Part shown: positions 35,701 through 40,568 of the stretch, in pieces
Layout: every line of letters starts with the position of its first letter
Numbering within the stretch: the stretch's first letter is position 1
NCBI GenBank assembly: GCA_003140235.1
Contig: PLJN01000168.1
Location: forward strand, 1 to 40,568
DNA from: Acidobacteriaceae bacterium
GTDB taxonomy: Bacteria > Acidobacteriota > Terriglobia > Terriglobales > Acidobacteriaceae
DNA: 40,568 bases
Direction of reading: 5' to 3'
The notes under the pieces: generated by a model
What the model was told of the DNA's origin: nothing
Databases searched by the model: none
What the model saw: only the letters and a program-made list of their open reading frames with translations
Position numbers and translations under genes: made by a program

Positions 35701-36088
35701 CCACCACCGGCGGCTCCGTGGTCACTTCCACGGTCTCGCTCCCGGACGACACTTTCAAATGAAAGTCAAGGACCAGGGTTTCACCTACGTTCACAACCAC
35801 GCCCTTCTGCATCGAAGTCTGGAAACCGGCATGTTGTGATGTCACGTTGTATATCGCCGGTGAAAGCCCGGGGATAATGAACGCTCCCCCGCTGTCAGTA
35901 ACGCCCGTGCGCCTGGTGCCTTTTGCGACATCCGTCGCGGTCACGGTTGCATTGGTCACAACGGCGCCGCTCTGATCGGTGACTGTTCCTTTAATGTCAC
36001 CGGACGCGCCAACTCCCTGCGCACAAGCAATACCCGTCACCAGCATCAGGCATATGCAAACAGTACTGAACAGTTTGAGGGACTTCAT
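32735..36088 (-). CDS. TonB-dependent receptor, Oar-like, tandem copy 2
   Basis: A 1117-residue outer-membrane receptor and paralogue of the gene just downstream. The layout is the same: signal peptide (ending IACAQ), CarboxypepD_reg domain starting GDIKGTVTDQSGAVVTNATV, plug (IDRRDYLTYTLLAPGVSEST, GNSVTVDGAEANDDSGG), barrel ending LQLGLRIGF. It carries the same four Cys pairs, spaced Cx11C, Cx6C, Cx9C and Cx6C. The chosen ATG at 36086-36088 has AGGAG 5 nt upstream; the frame opens at 36151. The promoter TTGACA-18-GATAAT and the palindrome at 36204-36218 lie upstream. Substrate unknown; tandem divergence suggests related but distinct ligands. Confidence 0.93.
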   Translation of the reverse strand: MKSLKLFSTVCICLMLVTGIACAQGVGASGDIKGTVTDQSGAVVTNATVTATDVAKGTRRTGVTDSGGAFIIPGLSPAIYNVTSQHAGFQTSMQKGVVVNVGETLVLDFHLKVSSGSETVEVTTEPPVVDTDKAAQANVITEQYIQDLPIDRRDYLTYTLLAPGVSESTRLSADQDFRVKQTPQTGLSFYGSNGRGNSVTVDGAEANDDSGGVRLNLSQDAVQEFQINRSNYAADIGGASGASINIVSKSGGNQTHGSLYSYFRNDGLDAANPFAIKQALAPGQAFNPLLPDSFGSHVKDKLNRQQWGGTIGFPVTTDKTWLFFAFENQRSDAQNAVPLITDTSIFRPQNGGIVNGVHLNNQAAIINGLAALPGNPPVPCLTGQPALPAITCANILENILTVNPAASPLSAYLVNQFENNGGVFPYNTRLYQFSGRFDHVFNDTNQAYIRYNFGHDNEQSPDVQALTGFSRGSLVHAMDNTLAAAWFHQFSPKTTNELRLQWNYSNFSVIPNTPGQAGLDIPGFASFGTQIFLPSTTIMRRWEVADNFTMVRGHHTFKFGGDFLYRGNHSESHTFFPGRFVFGNLPGGIISPCLQVPAACGLLGVNPATINPLQSASLGLPQFYQQGFGSPTYNYPRPLTALYAQDQWKIASNFSFNIGVRYELDTQYGALTTDKNNFAPRASFAWDPFKDHKTVIRGGYGIFFSPVYGQIADVVQTLGLVNGNRQIAQVFVPLTGAPGNPALTSAAIFQTLFAQGKIQCTTPAPGNAACITPADLVQFGIAITHTGPVPPLSVLFSAQPNYQNPYSQQAEFGIERSFFGVAVSASAIYVHTLHLPVALDVNNLAAAPMQTVTLASGQTTTFRNWAAPQCTANPFLCFANPLLLQNNVYSSQGSALYEGGILEVKKRFGSHLTLLGNYTYSKAFDTVTDFNSDFAPQDETNLAGERALSTFDQRHKVVVLAIFDTPWKSGTGVKRFFSDFQVAPIFRYNSGHPFTLLAASDVNGDRHSTNDRPIGAARNTGMGPDYMDFDMRLTKTFKVHEKTSVQFVAEAFNLFNRDNFASVNNVVGAGFGLPLAAGGSGSPTFNVHGANTGANTPLGFTSVVAPRTLQLGLRIGF

Positions 36089-36189
36089 AAGTTCTCCTAT
36101 CCAAATTGTGGGAGCTTCGCCAGCGGCCCCTATCGACTTTCCTCTTGCCACATAAAGTCACACTAAGTCGACCGCGCGAACCGCTAGGA

Positions 36190-36219
36190 ATTATCCACCG
36201 GAGTGACAGTTACTGTCAA
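36190..36219 (-). promoter_or_regulatory. Promoter and overlapping operator palindrome of receptor copy 2
   Basis: On the minus strand TTGACA (36214-36219), 18-nt spacer, GATAAT (36190-36195). The perfect inverted repeat TGACAG-TTA-CTGTCA (36204-36218) covers the -35 and the spacer, the place expected for repression. Transcription would start near 36183, leaving about a 95-nt leader. Confidence 0.6.
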
Positions 36220-36286
36220 AAGCCATTGAGCGATATCTGGCTTGCTTTTTCATGGTCCCCGAGAAAAATATTGCCTGCGGTGCGGA

Positions 36287-37126
36287 TCAATCCTTCACAG
36301 CTGTCTTTGTCCCCGCCGCTCTTCGTTCAAATATGACGGCCAGCCGGGAGGAAGCGCGCGCAGGCGACAGCCTTTGCAGGATATCAATCTGACGGGCGTC
36401 AGGCCCAATGAGTATCCGCGGTTTGTTGCGCAAGATGCCTTTCACGATGGTCAGCGCCGCCGTTTTCGGAGAGGTCGGGGTCAGCCTCTTGAACCGCTCT
36501 TTGTCTTGCGCGGCTCTTGCTGGCTGTGCTGACGCCCCCGTCCGCGCATTCTCCGCAATGGCGGTGCGAATGCCTCCGGGATGGACGCAAGTCACGTGAA
36601 TCCGCGTTCCCCGGAGTTCACTTCGCAACGACTCAGTAAAACCGCGGACGGCAAACTTGCTGGCCGCGTACGCTGTTTGGCCGGGCGGGCCCACCAGTCC
36701 AAAAACGCTGGATACATTCACAATGTGGGCTTCCGGTTCCCGCTCCAATAGCGGAATAAAAAACTTGCAGCCGTAGACCACGCCCCAGAAGTTGATTTTG
36801 AAAAGCCATTCCATGTCCGCCAAAGAAATTTCAGCAAACGTCCCATGGAGCGCAACCCCGGCATTGTTGATCAGGAGCGTGGCGCGGCCGAAATCCTTGC
36901 CTACCTGGCCGGCGAAGGCCTCGACCGCCGAGACATCCGACACATCGACGACATAAGTCCTGACCGTGGCCGAGCCGAGCATTTTGCTGGTTTCTTCAAG
37001 ACCAGCGCGGTTGACATCAGCTATGGCGAGCTGAGCGCCGGCGGATGCAAGTTCCACCGCCACGGCCCGTCCGATCCCGGACCCCGCCCCGGTAACCACC
37101 GCAACGATGCCGCGAATTTCACGCAT
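36287..37126 (-). CDS. Short-chain dehydrogenase/reductase (SDR)
   Basis: A 279-residue NAD(P)-dependent oxidoreductase. The classical SDR marks are all visible: cofactor loop TGAGSGIG (residues 12-19), an acidic residue after strand 2 (IADVN, favouring NAD), VVDVSD, NNAG, catalytic Ser in NVSSVFG and YAASK with Tyr and Lys. HPGGIRTAI completes the cofactor site. GGAGG lies 6 nt upstream of the ATG. The last 30 residues are basic and probably disordered. The substrate is unknown. Confidence 0.92.
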   Translation of the reverse strand: MREIRGIVAVVTGAGSGIGRAVAVELASAGAQLAIADVNRAGLEETSKMLGSATVRTYVVDVSDVSAVEAFAGQVGKDFGRATLLINNAGVALHGTFAEISLADMEWLFKINFWGVVYGCKFFIPLLEREPEAHIVNVSSVFGLVGPPGQTAYAASKFAVRGFTESLRSELRGTRIHVTCVHPGGIRTAIAENARTGASAQPARAAQDKERFKRLTPTSPKTAALTIVKGILRNKPRILIGPDARQIDILQRLSPARASSRLAVIFERRAAGTKTAVKD

Positions 37127-37172
37127 CAGACACCTCCGAAAAGAGCGCTGGGAAGTCTAGCATGAATTGATT

Positions 37173-37389
37173 GGGTAATTTAGTAACTTGGTAATTGGGT
37201 AATTTCGAACCGCATCCCGCACGGGAATGTTGCACACCAGTAAGAATCACGACGTAGAGACGCGGCACTGCCGCGTCTAACTGTTGGACTGCGGAAAGAT
37301 CACGAGGTCATGGTGAACTTCACGCATTTCTTCTCAATTACCCAATTACCAACTTACCCAATTCCCCAATTCCTCTCGCCCAATTCCTT
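37173..37389. repeat. Inverted octamer arrays flanking a G+C hairpin
   Basis: Left array: GGGTAATT, TAGTAACT, TGGTAATT, GGGTAATT (37173-37204). Right array, inverted: AATTACCC, AATTACCA, ACTTACCC, AATTCCCC, AATTCCTC (37336-37375), with one more AATTCCTT at 37382-37389. Between them a perfect 9-bp hairpin AGACGCGGC-ACT-GCCGCGTCT occupies 37258-37278. No gene is supported in 37127-37423. Confidence 0.8.
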
Positions 37390-37417
37390 GACAGTCGTCC
37401 TCAACCCCTCAGACAAT
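37388..37417 (+). promoter_or_regulatory. Putative promoter of the UGA-containing redoxin
   Basis: TTGACA (37388-37393), 18-nt spacer, GACAAT (37412-37417), then 6 nt to the ATG at 37424. No Shine-Dalgarno is present, so a leaderless mRNA is expected. The -35 is perfect, the -10 matches 4 of 6. Confidence 0.5.
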
Positions 37418-37423
37418 GAATTC

Positions 37424-37954
37424 ATGCCGTCCCTCAGCAGCAAGCTTGCGCCCATCACCCTGCCCGATACGGACGGGCAGCCGGTCCAGCTTGGATCTTT
37501 GTGGGCCAGCCGTCCGGCGGTTGTGGTTTTTCTGCGCCATTGGGGTTGAATCTTTTGCCAGGAGCACGTTGCGCAGTTGCGCGAACATCAGCAGGCTTTC
37601 CAGGACAAAGGAGCACAACTCGCCGCCATCGGCCTGGGAGGCGCGGATTACGCCCGGCTCTTCCGCGAGAAAACCGGCATCACGTTTCCGCTCTTGATTG
37701 ACGAAGAACGTCTGGCCTACAAGGCCGCCGAGCTCCGCAAGGCTTCCGTGGCCCACTTATTTCGCGCGGACAACAAGCTCGCGCGTCAGCGCGCCAGCGC
37801 CGCCGGACATCGCCAGCACAAAATCGGCAAGAATCCCTTTCAACTCGGCGGCAGTTTTGTATTTGGGCCCGGCAATAAGGACTATTTTGCCCACATCAGC
37901 CAGACCTTCGGCGACAATGCGTCGCCCGCCGATCTGCTGGCGGCGATTCCGTAG
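37424..37954 (+). CDS. SelL/PRXL2-type redoxin, probable selenoprotein (in-frame UGA = Sec42)
   Basis: A 176-residue thioredoxin-fold protein of the AhpC/TSA-like PRXL2 (SelL-related) family, presumed cytosolic thiol/selenol oxidoreductase or peroxidase. N-terminal strands read ITLPDTDGQPVQLGSLW and RPAVVVFLRHWG. An in-frame TGA (37547-37549) follows, then IFCQEHVAQLREHQQAF in the same frame. In relatives this site is the first Cys of CxxC (RHFGCxFC pattern, from memory), so UGA gives U42xxC45. The frame then continues undisturbed: GAQLAAIGLGGADYARLF, ITFPLLIDEERLAY, GGSFVFGPGNK, ending at 37954. A SECIS-like hairpin lies at 37568-37586. Standard gene callers split it in two or drop one half. 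Sec insertion needs selA/B/C/D elsewhere in the genome. A nonsense mutation is the alternative, less likely given the exact position. Confidence 0.82.
37568..37586 (+). promoter_or_regulatory. Candidate bacterial SECIS hairpin
   Basis: Within the coding sequence, 18 nt after UGA: stem GTTGCGC (37568-37574) pairs with GCGC-G-AAC (37579-37586) with one bulged G (37583). The loop is AGTT (37575-37578), starting 25 nt after UGA, with G as second loop base. This meets the known bacterial rules of loop distance and an early loop G; pairing was done by eye. Confidence 0.6.
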
Positions 37955-38308
37955 GTGAAAGAACGGCCTTTCAAGGCGATGAGAGTAATCAAACGCGATT
38001 CGATTTGTATCAGGGCTTTAGCATGTCCTGAGCTGAGTGTCTTTCATCTCATTGTCATTCCGACCCTGAGCTTGCGAAGGGGAGGAATCTGCTTTCCACT
38101 GCCAGGCGAGACTCTCGTCTCCAAGCTGCCGGGACAAACATTCTCCCAGGCTCAAAAGAAAGCAGATTCCTCACTCCGTTCGGAATGACAAACGCGCTGG
38201 CCGGCGCCAGGGCTGAAGCCCGCTTTCGTAAGACATTCTTTCACGGCCCTAAAGGAGCCGTTCTTCCACCGTTTCGCGCTGAAGCGCGATGAAAGGGCCG
38301 TTCTCCAC
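37955..38308. repeat. Composite repeat region between redoxin and aminotransferase
   Basis: No gene. The outer ends are inverted relatives: GTGAAAGAACGGCCTTTCA (37955-37973) and TGAAAGGGCCGTTCTCCAC (38290-38308), with a third copy of the CCGTTCTnCCACC core at 38258-38270. Two hairpins share a UGAA loop: GGGC-TGAA-GCCC (38210-38221) and CGCGC-TGAA-GCGCG (38275-38288). The dispersed element copy 2 is nested inside. Confidence 0.65.
38054..38189. repeat. Dispersed inverted-repeat element, copy 2 (136 bp)
   Basis: Same ends and arms as the element at 24774-24922: GTCATTCCGA and TCGGAATGAC, with GAGGAATCTGCTT and AAGCAGATTCCTC inside. The left half is nearly identical for about 45 bp; the centre has diverged and is 13 bp shorter. 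Upstream similarity includes GAGTGTCTTTCAT (38035-38047). Confidence 0.85.
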
Positions 38309-38385
38309 CAAAAACTAACGGGAAACGTTTAGAATAACCAGTCACCCAGACAGCGCTCGCCTGCCAGCAGAAGGGACCATCATCC

Positions 38386-39705
38386 ATGACCAAAGAAGAG
38401 ATCATCAAGAAACATAAACAGTACCTCTTCCCTTCCATCAGCACGTATTACACCGAACCGCTGGTCACCGACCACGGCAGCATGCAACACCTCTGGGACG
38501 TGGATGGAAACAAGTATCTCGACTTTTTTGGCGGCATTGTCACCATCTCGGTCGGCCACGCCAACCCGCGCATCACATCGAAAATCAAGGCCCAGGTGGA
38601 CAAGCTGCAGCACGCCTCCACCGTGTTCCCGAATGAAGCAATTGTGGCCCTGGCGGAAAAGCTAGCACAAATCACTCCGGGCGATATCAGCCAAAGCTTT
38701 ATCAGCAACAGCGGCACGGAAGCCAATGAAACCGCGGTCCAACTGGCACGCATGTCCACCGGCAATTATGAGGTGGTAGCGCTGCGTCACGGCTACAGCG
38801 GCCGTTCACAACTCGCCCAATCGCTCACCGGACACAACACCTGGCGCCGTTCGCTCCCTGTCTCCGACCCGGGAATTGTGCATGCCATGAACGCGTATTG
38901 CTATCGCTGCCCGCTCGGCAAGACCTACCCCAGTTGCGAAGTCGCCTGCGCCCAAGACCTGGAGTCTGTGATCCAGACGAGCACGTCGGGGCAGATTGCC
39001 GCATTCATTGCCGAACCCATCCAGGGCGTCGGCGGATTCATTACTCCGCCCAAGGAGTATTTCAAGATCGTTTTCAAGATCGTAAAAGACTACGGCGGGC
39101 TGTTCATCTCCGACGAAGTGCAAACCGGCTGGGGACGCACCGGCAAACGCTGGTTCGGAATTGAACAATGGGAAGTCACACCGGACATTATTACGTCGGC
39201 CAAAGGGCTGGCCAACGGCACACCGGTCGGCGTGACCATGACCCGGCCGGACATCGCCGCAAGTTTCAAAGGTCTGCAAATCTCCACCTTTGGAGGAAAT
39301 CCAGTTACGTCAGTTGCCGCCAAAGCGACTATTGATCTGATTGAGGAAGACCGGCTCATGGACAACGCGGAAGTCGTCGGAAATTATTTCCGTCAGGGAC
39401 TCGAAGGCCTGAAGGACAAACACGATCTAATCGGCGACGTTCGCGGCATGGGACTCTTGCAGGCCCTGGAACTGGTAAAAGACCGCACCACAAAAGCGCC
39501 GGCCGCACAGGAGACCAACCAGTTCATGGAAGAGTGCCGCAAGCGCGGGCTGCTGGTCGGCAAAGGCGGGCTTATGGGAAATGCTATCCGCATGTCGCCG
39601 CCGCTGAACATCTCCAAGGCCGACGTGGGTGAAGCCATCGGCATCATGGACCAATCACTTACAGCCATGTCGCCGGCCCTGGCAGGCGCCGCAAGCCGGG
39701 GATAA
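38386..39705 (+). CDS. Class III aminotransferase (AGXT2-like)
   Basis: A 439-residue PLP enzyme of aminotransferase class III, related to alanine-glyoxylate aminotransferase 2 and other omega-amino acid transaminases. Motifs: LWDVDGNKYLDFFGGI, FISNSGTEANETAVQLAR (PLP phosphate site), the Asp in LFISDEVQTGWGRTG, and the Schiff-base Lys273 in TSAKGLANG. FGGNPVTSVAA follows. A cluster CYRCPLGKTYPSCEVAC (Cx2Cx8Cx3C) is typical of this subgroup. AAGGGA sits 9 nt before the ATG; a TAGAAT (38330-38335) may be the -10. Amino donor and acceptor are not evident from context. Confidence 0.93.
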   Translation: MTKEEIIKKHKQYLFPSISTYYTEPLVTDHGSMQHLWDVDGNKYLDFFGGIVTISVGHANPRITSKIKAQVDKLQHASTVFPNEAIVALAEKLAQITPGDISQSFISNSGTEANETAVQLARMSTGNYEVVALRHGYSGRSQLAQSLTGHNTWRRSLPVSDPGIVHAMNAYCYRCPLGKTYPSCEVACAQDLESVIQTSTSGQIAAFIAEPIQGVGGFITPPKEYFKIVFKIVKDYGGLFISDEVQTGWGRTGKRWFGIEQWEVTPDIITSAKGLANGTPVGVTMTRPDIAASFKGLQISTFGGNPVTSVAAKATIDLIEEDRLMDNAEVVGNYFRQGLEGLKDKHDLIGDVRGMGLLQALELVKDRTTKAPAAQETNQFMEECRKRGLLVGKGGLMGNAIRMSPPLNISKADVGEAIGIMDQSLTAMSPALAGAASRG

Positions 39706-39801
39706 TTTTCTCATCCCGATCCCGCATAGCGGGAGAGGGATCCCTACCCTCTGAAAGATCGCCGTCATCGCACGTGATCGGGGAAGACCCTGATTTCTCC
39801 T

Positions 39802-39951
39802 ATCAGCGTCATCAGCGTAATCAGCGGCAACGGTTTGTCTTTGCTGTTGGTTTTGGTTTTGGCCAATTGCCAATTGCTAATTGCCAACTGCTGTTTATCA
39901 GCGGTAAGGTTTTTTTGGTTTAGCTAAATACTAATGACTAAGTACTAATGG
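39802..39951. repeat. Cluster of short tandem repeats (9-mers and two heptamer arrays)
   Basis: Three consecutive 9-mers ATCAGCGTC, ATCAGCGTA, ATCAGCGGC (39802-39828), with ATCAGCGGT again at 39897-39905. Four heptamers CAATTGC, CAATTGC, TAATTGC, CAACTGC (39864-39891). Four heptamers CTAAATA, CTAATGA, CTAAGTA, CTAATGG (39924-39951), the same type as at 25431-25512. The rest of 39706-39999 has no gene; a weak hairpin CCCGC-ATA-GCGGG follows the aminotransferase without a T-run. Confidence 0.8.
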
Positions 39952-39999
39952 CTTCCTTCCCCAAAAAACAGATACCATCTCCTAAGAGGTGGAAGTTTT

Positions 40000-40568
40000 A
40001 TGAACGTCAATTCCTCTCGTTTCCGTCTTGCACTCGCCATCGGACTATTGGCCGGATTACCGGCGAATATGGCGGCCCAAAAGGGCAAAGGTCCTCCGGT
40101 GCCGACGCCGTCTCCAACGCAACCCAATATTACGCAGCCGCTGTTCATTTCCGGTAGGGTCCTGCAGGAAGGCGGAGCAGCGCCTCCGGAACCTGTGGCC
40201 ATTGAGCGGGTCTGCAACGGCTCCGCCCGCAAACAGAGCTACACAGATAGTGACGGTTCTTTCCAGTTTCAGCTCGACCAGAACCTCCGCTTTCAGGACG
40301 CAAGTGAGACCACCATCAATCCCAACACAGCCGGTAGCGCGACCCAGAAAAGCATCCTGGGGCCGGATGCCTTGAAGCTGCAATACGATGGCTGCGAAAT
40401 CCGTGCTGTGCTTCCCGGCTTTATCTCCAGTTCGAGCGTGCTTCGCCTCACGGGCAGTAATACGCAATACGACCTGGGGACCATTTTTATCAAACGCCTG
40501 GAGAGCGCCCCCGGCACCACCATTAGCGTGACCACCATGAACGCTCCGAACGATGCCCGGCGCGCGTT
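40000..40568 (+). CDS. Secreted protein with carboxypeptidase-regulatory-like domain (3' truncated by window)
   Basis: The frame is open to the window end (189 codons visible). A signal peptide (about residues 1-26, LALAIGLLAGLPANMAAQ) precedes a Pro-rich linker (KGPPVPTPSPTQP). From about residue 48 a beta domain begins, LFISGRVLQEGGAAPPEPVA, continuing CNGSARKQSYTDSDGSFQFQ and CEIRAVLPGF, and then LGTIFIKRLE. This is the pattern of carboxypeptidase-regulatory-like domains. Its two Cys (VCNG, GCEI) may pair. GAGGTGG at 7 nt before the ATG gives a good ribosome site. Acidobacteria often join such domains to TPR repeats, but the C-terminal part is not in the window. Confidence 0.82.
   Translation, partial: MNVNSSRFRLALAIGLLAGLPANMAAQKGKGPPVPTPSPTQPNITQPLFISGRVLQEGGAAPPEPVAIERVCNGSARKQSYTDSDGSFQFQLDQNLRFQDASETTINPNTAGSATQKSILGPDALKLQYDGCEIRAVLPGFISSSSVLRLTGSNTQYDLGTIFIKRLESAPGTTISVTTMNAPNDARRA

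Noticed and set aside
36106-36336. Plus-strand ORF of 76 residues upstream of receptor copy 2
   Set aside because: It covers the promoter/operator of the receptor gene on the other strand and has no ribosome site or recognisable features.
37310-37549. Separate 79-residue ORF ending at the TGA, and a second 125-residue ORF from 37577
   Set aside because: Both are in one frame and together make one complete redoxin; the first 38 codons from 37310 run through the octamer repeats and are not coding.

Overview
The window looks like a chromosomal segment of an Acidobacteriota member (Terriglobia/Koribacter-like). The evidence is a vWFA-domain secreted protein of the acidobacterial type, three Oar-like TonB-dependent receptors with N-terminal carboxypeptidase-regulatory domains, a TonB-family energy transducer, many secreted proteins with short acidobacterial signal peptides, and moderately high GC with AT-rich intergenic islands. 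No tRNA, rRNA, CRISPR, transposase or phage gene was seen.

Layout. 1-3.8 kb: the 3' end of groEL with a clear terminator, then a TonB-type transducer and a secreted M48-like protein whose zinc motif reads HELGN instead of HExxH. 3.8-7 kb: a first TonB-dependent receptor on the minus strand, separated by a bidirectional terminator. 7.2-9.3 kb (minus): a secreted glycine-zipper protein, pyrF and rlpA. 9.5-13 kb (plus): a CYTH protein, a GMC oxidoreductase and a zinc-ribbon/RDD membrane protein. 13-15 kb: a secreted sorbosone-dehydrogenase-like beta-propeller transcribed divergently from a vapBC toxin-antitoxin pair, across a three-half-site operator. 15-24.7 kb: a secreted proline-iminopeptidase-like hydrolase, a Gly-rich secreted protein, a large M14 peptidase, two tandem fRMsr-like GAF proteins, the vWFA protein, a histidine-phosphatase relative and an ACAD10-type phosphotransferase. 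24.9-28.8 kb (minus): ThDP enzyme, acyl-CoA synthetase and MaoC hydratase, probably one operon. 28.9-36.2 kb: two tandem paralogous TonB-dependent receptors. 36.3-40.6 kb: an SDR, a UGA-containing SelL/PRXL2-type redoxin, a class III aminotransferase and the start of a secreted protein.

The main discovery candidate is the redoxin at 37424-37954. Its reading frame is continuous except for one in-frame TGA at the position of the first cysteine of the family's CxxC redox motif. A short hairpin meeting the bacterial SECIS rules follows 18 nt later. This is best read as a selenoprotein with a UxxC active site, not as a pseudogene.

The intergenic DNA is also structured. There are arrays of about four degenerate 7- or 8-mers, two of them arranged as inverted pairs, resembling the short tandemly repeated repetitive (STRR) sequences of cyanobacteria. 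A 136-149 bp inverted-repeat element occurs twice, 13 kb apart. Several genes have a -10 hexamer only 6-9 nt before the ATG and no Shine-Dalgarno, suggesting leaderless transcripts beside a class of genes with strong GGAGG sites.
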